A DNA stretch of 64,000 bases from Kribbella caucasensis (GTDB lineage Bacteria; Actinomycetota; Actinomycetes; Propionibacteriales; Kribbellaceae), in assembly GCF_004361855.1 (NCBI RefSeq), contig NZ_SNWQ01000003.1:186001-250000 (forward strand), written 5' to 3'. Every line of letters starts with the position of its first letter. Positions within the stretch are counted from its first letter, which is position 1. Shown piece after piece: positions 9,168-19,300 of the stretch. The notes under the pieces are model-generated. The model did not search any database and was not told the DNA's origin. It saw only the letters and a list, made by a program, of their open reading frames with translations. The translations under genes and the position numbers were made by a program.

Positions 9168-10313
9168 TCAGATGTCGGCCGTACGGCGGCGTACGGCGTG
9201 CTGGTCGAGGGCGTGTTCCAGACGGTCGGCCGGCCAGTCCTCGTCGAGGGCCTGACGGAGCAGATCCGCTTGGGTCTGGGGTGCGAGTCCGCCGATCGGC
9301 TGATCGCGGTCCAGGTTGGTCGGAAAAGCGTATCCCTCGGCGGTCGCGGCGATGACGTTGTCCAGATCGAAGGCGTCATCCTGCCCGAACGCGCGCAGTA
9401 CGGGGTAGAGCCTGACCGCCATCCGGACCCGGTCGACGCTCTCCATCGCCCGGCCGAAGGCGGACGAGATCTGCAGCAGGTTCGCCATCCGCTTGATGGC
9501 ATGCGAATGGTTGCTGCCGGCCGCGTGGAAGAGCGCGGGGTTGAAGAAGACCGCGTCGCCCTGCTCCAGCGGCAGCTGCACGTGGTTGGCGACGAAGTGC
9601 TCGCCGAACTCGGGCTGCCGCCAGGCGAGGTACCCCAGTTCGTACTTGTGCGAGTGCGGTAGATACAGGGTCGGCCCGGACTCCACCGGCATGTCGCAGT
9701 GCGCGACGGCTCCCTGCAGCGTCAGCACGCTGGACAACCTGTGCACGTGGGCAGGGTAGAGCGCGGCGACCTCGTTCGACTGGAATCCCAGGTGGTAGTC
9801 CCGATGGACGGTCTGACCTTCACCTCCCGGATTCACAACGTTCACCTGCGAGGTCACCTGGTACGCCGGTCCGAGCCAGGCCTTCGCCACCAGCGCGAGC
9901 AGATCGTTGGAGTAGTAGGCCGCGAACACCTCGGGCGCACGGATCGCGAGCTTCTCCAGCGCGTTCCAAACCCGGTCGTTTGCCCCGGGCTTGGCGAAGT
10001 GATCGCCGGCCGCGGTCCCGGCCTTGTGCTGGTCCGCGATCATCCCGGCGAACTCGTCGGTCGCGGCGTCGACCACCTCGTTGCCGAACGCCCCTTTCAG
10101 GACGATGATCCCGGGTCCCTCGCCCAATGCCGTGGCGAACTCGGCTTGCACTGCGCGCGGGTCCTCGGTGCGGATCCGCGCGGCGTCGTACTGCGGCACC
10201 TGCTGCTCGATCCGCTCGGCGTACGGGTAGTCGGCGGGATCGGCCTCCTCCTTGAGGACGGTCAGCAGATCCGCCAGGCGGGCGTCTTCGGGGTGCAGCC
10301 AGACCTTGCTCAT
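9168..10313 (-). CDS. Phytanoyl-CoA dioxygenase (PhyH) family protein
   Basis: A 381-residue Fe(II)/2-oxoglutarate-dependent dioxygenase-like protein. The iron-binding facial triad is visible as HRD (H170, D172) in TVHRDYHLGF and a later His in NPALFHAAGSNHSH (H263). The start at 10313 is chosen because AAAGGAG lies upstream at good spacing; a longer open frame has no such site. It lies 34 nt after lacI and 10 nt before the oxidoreductase pseudogene. In sugar catabolic clusters such proteins may hydroxylate a sugar or polyol derivative, but the substrate is unknown. Confidence 0.8.
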   Translation of the reverse strand: MSKVWLHPEDARLADLLTVLKEEADPADYPYAERIEQQVPQYDAARIRTEDPRAVQAEFATALGEGPGIIVLKGAFGNEVVDAATDEFAGMIADQHKAGTAAGDHFAKPGANDRVWNALEKLAIRAPEVFAAYYSNDLLALVAKAWLGPAYQVTSQVNVVNPGGEGQTVHRDYHLGFQSNEVAALYPAHVHRLSSVLTLQGAVAHCDMPVESGPTLYLPHSHKYELGYLAWRQPEFGEHFVANHVQLPLEQGDAVFFNPALFHAAGSNHSHAIKRMANLLQISSAFGRAMESVDRVRMAVRLYPVLRAFGQDDAFDLDNVIAATAEGYAFPTNLDRDQPIGGLAPQTQADLLRQALDEDWPADRLEHALDQHAVRRRTADI

Positions 10314-10347
10314 CGGGTGGCTCCTTTCGTCGAGCATCCGGTCGCCC

Positions 10348-11307
10348 CTACCTCCGCATCGTTGATCCCCGGGTGATGAGTACTGGGGAGACGGTCTGTT
10401 CGGTGGTTGGGACATCTTGAGTCAGTGCGATGATCGCGAGTTTCGTCAGTTGGTGGGCGTCCTGGGCCACGGTGGTGAGGTTGGCGTGGGGGAGGGCTGC
10501 GGCTGGGGTGTTGTCGTAGCCGGTCAGGGAGAGGTTTTCGGGGACCTGGCGGCCGGATTGGTGGAGGGCATGGAGGAGGCCGATCGCGCAGCCGTCGTTG
10601 AAGGCCGTGACTGCGGTGGTGTCGGCTGGGATGTGGTGGGCGGCAGCGGTGCCGGTTGATTCAGTGGGGCCGCCGGGGATGATCAGCGGGGTCAGGCCGG
10701 CGCGGCGCATCGTGTTGCGGTAGGCGGTACGGCGTTCGGCGGCGCCTGGGGCTCGCCCACCATCTATGTGGGCGATGTGGGTGTGGCCGAGGGACAGCAG
10801 GTGTTCGACGGCGAGCCGTGCGCCCGCGTCGTCGTCTGTGCGTACTACGTGCACCCCTGGCGCGCGGACCTTGCGGGCGACGACCACCGTTGGCTGGGAT
10901 TCGGCGAGAGCGGCAAGGGATGAAGGTGTTGAGGTTGGGCCGAGCAGGATCAGGGCCTCGCAGCGGTAGTCGAGCAACGATTGGATCGCTTGTGACTCCG
11001 GGCGGGCGGCCGTCACGGCGCTGAGGGTGAGGTCGTAGCCGAGGGATTCGGCTTCGGGGTACAGGGATTCGATCAGGTCGCCGTGGAACGCCCCCCGGAC
11101 GTCGAAGGTGACACCGATGAGGCGGGTGCGTTGGCGGCCGAGTAGGCGGGCCCGGTGATCGGGGCGGTAGCCGAGTTCGGCACCGGCGGCCAGAACGCGG
11201 GCGCGGGTGGCGTCGCTGGCGCCGGGGACATCGCGGTAGACGATGGAGACGAGGGCGCGGGAGACGCCCGCGTGGGCGGCGACGTCTTCCATCGTCGGTC
11301 GGGTCAT
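10348..11307 (-). CDS. LacI-family transcriptional regulator
   Basis: A 319-residue LacI repressor. The N-terminal DNA-binding domain reads MTRPTMEDVAAHAGVSRALVS, followed by the hinge helix region ending RARLLGRQRTRLIGVTF. The sugar-binding domain follows, with HIAHIDGGRAPGAAERR and LTGYDNTPAAAL, typical of this family. The start at 11307 gives a normal N-terminus with GGAG upstream. It heads the minus-strand unit with PhyH and the oxidoreductase, and is divergent from the IolG-like gene at 11402. The perfect palindrome at 11380-11393 in between is its likely operator, implying control of both arms and of itself. Confidence 0.9.
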   Translation of the reverse strand: MTRPTMEDVAAHAGVSRALVSIVYRDVPGASDATRARVLAAGAELGYRPDHRARLLGRQRTRLIGVTFDVRGAFHGDLIESLYPEAESLGYDLTLSAVTAARPESQAIQSLLDYRCEALILLGPTSTPSSLAALAESQPTVVVARKVRAPGVHVVRTDDDAGARLAVEHLLSLGHTHIAHIDGGRAPGAAERRTAYRNTMRRAGLTPLIIPGGPTESTGTAAAHHIPADTTAVTAFNDGCAIGLLHALHQSGRQVPENLSLTGYDNTPAAALPHANLTTVAQDAHQLTKLAIIALTQDVPTTEQTVSPVLITRGSTMRR

Positions 11308-11379
11308 CTCGGTAGTTCTCCACCATGCTCGGGCTCGGGTCTTGACGACGACCATCAAAGCAGTGTTCGCTAGCGATGA

Positions 11380-11393
11380 CTAGAGCGCTCTAG
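11380..11393. promoter_or_regulatory. Predicted LacI operator palindrome
   Basis: CTAGAGCGCTCTAG is a perfect 14-bp palindrome with a central CG, the form expected for LacI-family operators. It lies between divergent lacI (start 11307) and the IolG-like gene (start 11402), 9 nt before the latter, so binding could block both directions. Confidence 0.6.
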
Positions 11394-11401
11394 TAGGGAC
11401 G

Positions 11402-12442
11402 GTGGATATGCGCAAGGACCATGGCCTCGAGGTGGTCAGAATCGGGCTCGTCGGAGCAGGCCGGATCGGCACCATGCATGCCGGCAACATCGCGCGGCAC
11501 GTGCCCGGCGCGGAGCTGGCCGCAGTCGCCGACGCACGGCCGGAGGCAGCCCAGCGGTTGGCGGCGAAGTACGGCGCGACGGTGCTCGACGTGGACGAGT
11601 TGTTCAAGAGCGAGGACCTCGACGCGGTGGTGATCACCTCCATCGCTGCGGCCCAGGTGGACTTGATCGTTGCTGCCGCCGAAGCGGGTAAGCCGGTCTG
11701 GTGCGAGAAGCCGGCCGCGTTGACGCTGGCGGAGATCGACCGGGCGATCGCGGCGACGGTTAAGGCGGCGGTGCCCTTCCAGGTCGGGTTCAACCGGCGC
11801 TTCGCCAAGGACTTCGCGGCGGCTCGTCGCGTTGTGGAGGAAGGTGGGATCGGGACGCCGCAGCTGATGCGGTCGGTCACCAGGGATCCCGGCTGGCCGG
11901 CGGGGCTCAGCAACGCGGCCGGTGTGCGACCGTGGACGATCTTCCGGGAGACCTTGATCCACGACTTCGACACGCTGCTCTGGCTGAATCCCGGGGCGCG
12001 GCCGATCGAGGTCTACACCCGTGCAGATGCTCTGGTGGCGCCCGAACACAGGGCTGGCGGGCTGCTCGACACCGCCGTTGTGATGATCACTTTCGACAAC
12101 GGTGCGATCGCGACGGCCGAGGCGAATTTCTCAGCGCTGTACGGGTACGACGTTCGCGGCGAGGTGTTCGGCAGCAAGGGGATGGTCGTCGTCGGCACGC
12201 TTCCGAGCAGCTCGATGGTGCAGTACGGCGAAAGTGGCCTGCAGCAACAAACGATGCGGAGCGACGAGGAGATGTTCCGCGACGCCTACATCCAGGAGCT
12301 CCTCGATTTCACTGAAGCTGTGCGCGGTAACGCAGCTCCGCCGGTTACCGGTGAAGATGCCCGCAACGCCCTGCGGGTCGCGTTGGCCGCGATGAAGTCG
12401 CACGAGGAAAGCCGTCCGGTGCGGATCGAGGAAATCGGATGA
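11402..12442 (+). CDS. Gfo/Idh/MocA oxidoreductase, probable inositol 2-dehydrogenase paralogue
   Basis: A 346-residue NAD(P)-dependent dehydrogenase. The Rossmann motif is IGLVGAGRIGTMHAGNIA and the catalytic-domain motif is CEKPAALTL. The C-terminal domain carries EANFSALYGYDVRGEVFGSKG, as in IolG-type proteins, and ends DARNALRVALAAMKSHEES. GTG 11402 is used; ATG 11408 or GTG 11429 may be the true start. It overlaps the next gene as ATGA. It is likely LacI-controlled through the 11380-11393 palindrome. A decayed copy of its last 30 or so codons is found at about 25065-25170. Confidence 0.82.
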   Translation: MDMRKDHGLEVVRIGLVGAGRIGTMHAGNIARHVPGAELAAVADARPEAAQRLAAKYGATVLDVDELFKSEDLDAVVITSIAAAQVDLIVAAAEAGKPVWCEKPAALTLAEIDRAIAATVKAAVPFQVGFNRRFAKDFAAARRVVEEGGIGTPQLMRSVTRDPGWPAGLSNAAGVRPWTIFRETLIHDFDTLLWLNPGARPIEVYTRADALVAPEHRAGGLLDTAVVMITFDNGAIATAEANFSALYGYDVRGEVFGSKGMVVVGTLPSSSMVQYGESGLQQQTMRSDEEMFRDAYIQELLDFTEAVRGNAAPPVTGEDARNALRVALAAMKSHEESRPVRIEEIG

Positions 12443-13212
12443 GGCTCGCGGTCTGTGCGGAGATGGTGTTCACCGATCTCCCATTCCTGGAACGCGTCGA
12501 GCGAGTCCACGCCGCCGGCTTCCAGGTGGAGATCTGGAACTGGACGACCAAGGACATCCCCGCGCTCCGCCAGACCGGTGCGGAGTTCTCGTCGATGACC
12601 GGGTACGTCAGTGGTTCCCTCACGCACGACCAGGACGAGTTGCTGAAGACCGCGGCCCAGTCGATCGAGGTCGCGCTGGAACTCGGCTGCCCACGGCTCA
12701 ACCTGCACGGCACCGAGCTCGGCGAAGGCGGCCTGCCCGTCGTCCCGCAGTACGAGGTGACCGGCGAGATGTGGCTCACCGCGGCGCGGACTCTGGAGAA
12801 GCTCGCGGTGATGGCGGAGCGCGCCGGCGTGATGTTCGTACTGGAGAATCTCAACACGGAGGTCGACCATCCCGGCGTGCCATTCGCGAAAGCCCGCGAC
12901 ACGCTCGCGCTCGTCCAGGCCGTCGACCATCCACACCTCAGGCTCAATCTCGACCTGTACCACGCCCAGATCGGCGAGGGAAACCTGATCGCACTACTCG
13001 AAAAGGCCCTCCCGTACATCGGCGAGATCCAGATCGCCGACGTCCCCGGCCGCCGCGAACCCGGCACCGGCGAGATCAACTACCCCGCGATCGCTGCCGC
13101 CCTCCGAAACCTCAACTACACCGGAACCATCGCCCTGGAAGCCTTCGCCGAAAGCAACAGCGACCTCGCCCTCCGTCGATTCCAAACCGCTTTCGCGAAC
13201 GTAGAAACGTGA
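12439..13212 (+). CDS. Hydroxypyruvate isomerase-like TIM-barrel protein
   Basis: A 257-residue member of the xylose-isomerase-like superfamily close to hydroxypyruvate isomerase (Hyi). The conserved C-terminal motif EIQIADVPGRREPGTGEINY is characteristic, and LNLDLYHAQIGEGN and FVLENLNTEVDHPG supply probable metal-ligand Glu/Asp/His residues. The start overlaps the preceding stop by 4 nt (ATGA), so it is co-translated with the dehydrogenase. The pair may interconvert keto-sugar intermediates; the actual substrate is unknown. Its C-terminal codons (AFAESNSDLALRRF) recur in degenerate form at 25216-25284. Confidence 0.82.
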   Translation: MRLAVCAEMVFTDLPFLERVERVHAAGFQVEIWNWTTKDIPALRQTGAEFSSMTGYVSGSLTHDQDELLKTAAQSIEVALELGCPRLNLHGTELGEGGLPVVPQYEVTGEMWLTAARTLEKLAVMAERAGVMFVLENLNTEVDHPGVPFAKARDTLALVQAVDHPHLRLNLDLYHAQIGEGNLIALLEKALPYIGEIQIADVPGRREPGTGEINYPAIAAALRNLNYTGTIALEAFAESNSDLALRRFQTAFANVET

Positions 13213-13250
13213 CCCGCACCACATTCGGGCGTTACAGGGGTTGAGAAATT

Positions 13251-13330
13251 TGCAGGTTCCTGCAGGTCACTGTGGGTTGTCGCCTGTAACTGATATGGTC
13301 CGGACGCCGCTGGAGGGGTCGGGGGACCCC
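13251..13330 (+). promoter_or_regulatory. Dyad and leader hairpin upstream of the RHS gene
   Basis: The 158-nt gap before the RHS gene holds a dyad TGCAGG-TT-CCTGCA (13251-13264) and a leader hairpin GGGGTC-GGGG-GACCCC (13315-13330). The first could be an operator and the second could affect transcript elongation or stability. No confident -35/-10 pair was recognised. Confidence 0.3.
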
Positions 13331-13371
13331 AGGGCCTGTCATAGGTCATCCACGCACCTGGGGGAATCACC

Positions 13372-16300
13372 ATGGGCCTGTCCCGGCCGTCTGCCCGGAA
13401 TCGCCGTACTCGCGCTCGCATCGTCAAGACGGTGGCCATAGGCCTCGCGCTCGCGCTGCCGCTGGGAGGCTTCAGCTCGACTCAGGTCGCCACGCCTGCT
13501 GCAGCCGCCATGCCTCAGGCGGCCATGTCAGGTCGGGGTGAACCGACACCGCCGACGCAGCGATTGGGGTCACCTGATCTCAGCAAGGCCGAGCCGCCGG
13601 TGGGTAAGAACACAGTCCGGCCGCCGTCTTTGCGGTCGATGTTCCCGACTGACCAGAGTATTCCTGCCGAGCAGCCTGCGCAGACTCTGCTGAAGGAGCT
13701 CCCTGCGCCGACGCCCAAGGATCCCCAGAACAGCTTCAACGAGAAGACCAGTCGTGAGTTGCCGGAGAAGCGCGACCGGTACTCACAGACGTTCGTGAAC
13801 GCCGACAAGACCGAGACCACGGTCTTCTCGCAAGGTCCGCTGAACTTCAAGAAGGCCGACGGCACTTGGGCGAAGATCAACTCGAACCTCGCGCCCGTCG
13901 AGGACAAGGGTGGCTGGGAGGTCATCTCGAACGAGGTGTACTCCTGGATCGCACCGAAGGCCGACAATGTGCCGCTGGTTCAGATGGAGCTGGGCAACGG
14001 ACACAACGTGGGCTGGAGTCTCAGCGGTGCGGCCGGCGTCGATGGTCAGATGTCGGGCGGCAAGGTGCTCTTTCCCGGCGTCGCCCCGTACGCCGATCTC
14101 GAACTCGTCTCACAGCCGACTGGGATCAAGGAAACCATCATCCTCGGCTCGAAGGCCGCAGCCCGGTCGTACACCTTTCCGCTGCAGCTGACCGACAACC
14201 TCACGCCGTCGATCGTCGGGAACGAGATCGTCCTCACCGATGAGAACGGCGTCCAGCGGGCGAAGATCCCGGCCGGCTCCATGGAGGATTCCAGTACTGC
14301 GCAAGGCGGCCCCGCGACCTCGAAAGCGGTCGGGTACGAGCTCGTCACCATGGACGGCAAGCCCGCGCTCAAGGTGAACATCGATGACGCGTGGCTCGAC
14401 GATCCTGCTCGCGTCTATCCGGTCCGGGTCGACCCCACGTTCTACTGGACCGAGTCGCAGAAGCCGACCTATGCCGTCAGCACTGGCCTGAACAGTGGGA
14501 TCGACGGCGGTCAGGAATTGCAGATCGGGTGCCGTCCTGGGGCAGGGCAAACGGTCTGCCCGAGCACCGGCTGGAACGTGTTTGCGACATACCTGTCGTT
14601 CCCCGGACTGGTTCCGGCCCTCCGCTATCACAAGGTCTTCACCGCTCGTCTTGACCTGTTGAATTACCAGTCGGGCTCATGTGCCGCGCGTTGGGTCGAC
14701 GTTCACGGTGTCACGGAGGTATGGCAGAACATCCCGCAGGCGCAATTGAAGTTCCCTGGCCCAGCGGTGACACCCAAGGCCTTCGGTGGTGCTGGCTTCT
14801 CCAAGGGCTACATCGCCACCGGGCAGACGACCTCTGCCTGCAAGGCCGGGTATCAGCCGATCGAACTGCAGACCGCCGGCCGTGACTGGGTCCAGAGCTT
14901 GGCCGATGGCACACGCGACAACTGGGGCTTCGCTGTCCGGGCGCGGAACCAAACGGATCCGGCTTCCTGGAAGAAGTTCGCCGGCGTGGACACCGCCAAC
15001 CCGCCGCGGTTGGTGGTCACGCATTCGCCATACCGCGCGAGCTATGTCTTCAAGCCTCAATCGCCTGCGGACTACGTCACGCAGGACAAGCCGGGCAAGT
15101 TCCCGATCGAGGTCACCAACCTCGGCGCTTACACGTGGCAGCCGGGCGTGGACTTCATGACGTACCGCGTGTTCGACACGCAAGGAAATCAGGTCCACAC
15201 CGGCGAGAACGCGCTGAAGACTCAGTTCCCGACGATCGTGTCGCACCTGGGCAGGATGACGTTGCCTGTCGACGTTCAGAAGCTGCCCGGAAGTGATGCT
15301 GGAATCAAGTACCGCATCGAGTTCACCATGGTCCACCAGGACGGCAGCATCCCGCGAACCTTCACCGACTGGGGCATCGATCCCGCCGTTGCCGAGATTG
15401 TGGTCAAGAACGTCGCTCCGGTGGTCGATCCCGACGGCATCTGGCCACTCAATGGCGCACAAGCAGGCACCTTGACGCCACAGGTATGGGCCGAGGCGGT
15501 TGATCCTGACGCGCCTGAGAGCACAGTGCAATTCCGCTTCGAGGTCTGCGAAGTCGTCGGCTCCGATCACCGGGTCGACTGCTTCACCAGTGGCGATTAC
15601 AGCAGCGCTAAGACGTGGACCGTACCGCGCCTAAAACTGGCCTGGAACAAGGAGTACGAGTGGCGACCGTGGATCCGCGACAACGATGGCACCGTACGTA
15701 CGATCCAGCCGATCACCTTGTTCACCGACTTGCCGCAACCCGTCATTACCTCACGAATTGCGAACAGCGAAGCTCAGAGCCAGGACAAGCCGTACGATCC
15801 GCAAGTCGGGAACTACACAACGGCCGCACTCGATCTGGTGGTCCCGGTTGCTGGTCCCGAGCTCAATGTGGCGCGCACGTACAACAGCCTGGACCCGCGG
15901 CGCGACGGTGCCTTCGGCGCCGGTTGGTCCAGTCGCTACGACATGCGAGTTCAGCGCGAGGGCCTATTCAACGCTCTGGTGACGTATCCGGACGGCCGGC
16001 AAGTCCGTTTTGCTTACAACCTTGACGGTACGTACTCGGGGCCCAGAGGTTCCAAGGCGATTCTGACGGGCGAGCCGGTCGGACCCTGGACTCTGCAGAT
16101 CGCACCGGGGACGAAGTACGAATTTGCGAGCAGTAACGGCAAGCTTTCGAAGATCTTCGGAGCACAGGGCAAGCCGCTGGCACTCACCTACCGATCTGAC
16201 GGCACCCTTGAGTCTGCGGCCAGCCAGGACGGCGCCGGTCGAAAGCTCAGCTTTGCTTGGACGCCAGACAAGAAGCACGTCGCCTCGGTCACCACTGAGC

Positions 16301-19300
16301 CGGTCGGTGGTGCCCCGCTCACTTGGACGTATGAGTACTCCGGTGATGTGCTGACCAAGTCCTGCAATGCAGAGCAGGAGTGCACGACGTACGGCTCCGA
16401 GCAGGGGTCTCACTACCGAAGCGCTGTTCTCGACAGCAAGCCGGACGCCTACTATCGACTCTCGGATGGCGTGACCCAGGTCTTCGCGTTCAACGAGATC
16501 GACATCACCATGCGCCGGGAACTCGGGCTGATGGCCGGGGTCCAAACCGACCAGGAGTCCGCGCTGGCCGGCGTCGGAGAGTCCGACAAGTCGGTCCGGT
16601 TCGCCGGTTCGGCGGCCAAGTCCTCGGTCGGGTTGAAGAACGGTCTCGTCAACCGCAGCCGCGATGCCGCGGTGGAGATGTGGTTCAAGACTGGCGCCGC
16701 TGGCTCGCAGCCGTTGATCGGCTATCAGAACAAGGCGCTCGGCACGACTCCGACTGCGGGCATGCCGCTGGTCTATGTCGGCAGCGACGGCAAGCTTCGA
16801 GGTCAGTACTGGCAAGGCGCTGCCTCGCCCATCACTTCAGCAACTGCGGTCAACGACAATCAGTGGCACCACGTCGCGCTCTCTGCGTCGAACGGCGTGC
16901 AGACGCTCTACCTTGACGGCGTGTCGGTGGGCACACTGGACACCGGCACGATCAACAACGACTACTTCCCAATCGGTCAGATCGGTGCGGCATCGACCGC
17001 CAGGGCATCCGACTGGGCCGGTTGGGGCACCGAGACCACGCGCTACTTCGATGGTCTGATCGATGAGGTTGCCCTCTACTCCCATCCGATCGACGCACGA
17101 GACGTGCAAGCGCACAACCAATTGGGCCGGAACCCCGCGGATCAGTTGACGTCCATCACATCGCCGGCCGGTCGTACGCTCGCCCAGCTCAGCTACGTTC
17201 AAGCCGATGACCGCGTCGCGGAGTACGTCGACGCGAACGGTGGCTCCTGGGTCATCGGCAGACCACAGATCACCGGCGACAGCACCGATCTACGGCGTAC
17301 GGTTCGAGTCACGGACCCGGCCAACCGTTCCTACGTTTACGAGTACGACGCACTTGCGGGGTGGCTGCTCCGGACCGGCCGGCCGCTGGGATCGCGGACC
17401 CGACCCGAGGACCACTCCTCGTCGCCGGCCCTCGACGTCGCGATCGATTGGCCGCGCTCCGGCTACGGCATCCGCAGTTTCACGCACGACAAAACCGGCA
17501 AGCTGACGAAGGTCACGAACGAGGTTGGCGCCGAAGCCAGCATGACGTACGACTCGCGTGGCAACGTGGCTTCGACCAAGACGTGCCGGACGGGAGCCAC
17601 CGACTGCCGGACGGAGTACAGCGTCTACCACGCCAACACCGCGTGGAGTCCGCTCGACCCGCGCTGGGACAGGTTGGCCATCTTCCGGGACGGGCGGTCC
17701 AGTGGTTCGACGGACGACACCTACCGCCGCAGTACATCTCTCAATGCCGCCGGTGACTTCATCACCGAGCGCAGCCCGGACGGGGGCGAAGTCAACTACA
17801 CCTTCACAGACGGCGTAGCCGCTGGTCCGGACGGCAAGCCAATGCCACCCGGTCTGCTCCGGACGTCAACGAGCAAGGTCACGGCCACCACGACGGCGCA
17901 AACGCAGTACCTCTACAACCAGCACGGGCAACTGGTTCAGCTGACCGCGCCATCAGGGCTGGTCACCAGGTACACCTATGACGAAATCGGCCGCAAGCTG
18001 ACCGAGACCCAGGTGTCGGACACCTACCCGGATGGCGTCACCACCACGTACGCGTACGACAAGATGTCGCGGATCGTCCGCATCACCGGCCCGCTCACCA
18101 CGGATGCTGTCACCGGCGAGAAGCACCAACAACAAGCAGAGCTCGAGTATGACGACGACGGCAACGTGTCGAAGTCGACTGCCAAGGACCTGCAAACCCA
18201 GGACGAACCTCGCACGACCACGTTCGAGTACGACGACCGAGGACGCCTGACTCGCAGCGTCGACCCCGACGGCAAGGAGAGTCAGCAGGGCTACGACCAG
18301 TTCGGCAACAAGACCTGGTCGGAGGACGCAAAGGGCACGCGCTGGGAGTATGCCTACAACGACCTTAACCTGCTGACCGAGGTTCGGGACGCCAATCTGC
18401 GAGGCGACCCGAACGCGGACCCCGAGACCACTCCTGAGGACGGCCCGACGGAGGGCGTCGACTACACGGTCCGTAAGACGACCTGGTACGACCCGGCCGG
18501 GCGGAAGTCCACCGAGATCGACGCGATGAAGCGCGTCACCAACTTCACCTACAACGGTGACGACTCGTTGAAGACGGTGACGCGGACCGGCTTCCACAAC
18601 CCAGACGGCACCACGCGTGACTTCGTCCTCGAGACCAACACCTACGACGGAGCCGGCAACCGGACTCGTTCGGTGAGCGACAACGGCAAGACCATCACGG
18701 ACTACACCTTCGACGCTGCCGGTCGTGTGGTGACGACAACGGTCGATCCACTGGGTCTTAAGCGCAAGGCGACGGACACCTACGATCCCGCCGGCAACGT
18801 CACCAAGCGCGAGACCACCGGTGGATGGTCCAACGCCGACATCGCCGGACCGACCGCGATCACGGACCTCACCAACTATGTCTTCGACAGTGCGGGCCGG
18901 ATGCTCGAGCAGAAGGTCCAGAACACAGACGGCTCGTTCCTGACCACCTCCTGGACCTACGACCAGCGTGGTCTGAAGACGTCTGAGACCCGGCCGCGCG
19001 GGAATGCGGCTGGTGCCGTCAAAGCCGACTTCACCACCGCGTACGGCTATGACGAGCTCGGTCGGCAGATCCGAACCGTGTCGCCGAAGGTCCAGTCGGA
19101 ACACGAAGGAGGACAGCCGACCGACGTCCAGCCGACCGCTCTTGTCGGGTACGGCGCGTTCGGCCAGGCAACCTCCAACAAGGATGCACTCGGCAACATT
19201 ACGAAGTCCGTCTTCGACAAGCTCGGTCGTCCGATCGAGGTTGCCGGCGCCGCCTACACGCCGCCGGGCGGCGGTCAACCGCTCACGCCGAAGGCGCGCT

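Noticed and set aside
13251..13330. Riboswitch in the RHS leader
   Set aside because: Only a simple dyad and a 6-bp hairpin are present; no known riboswitch core is recognisable.
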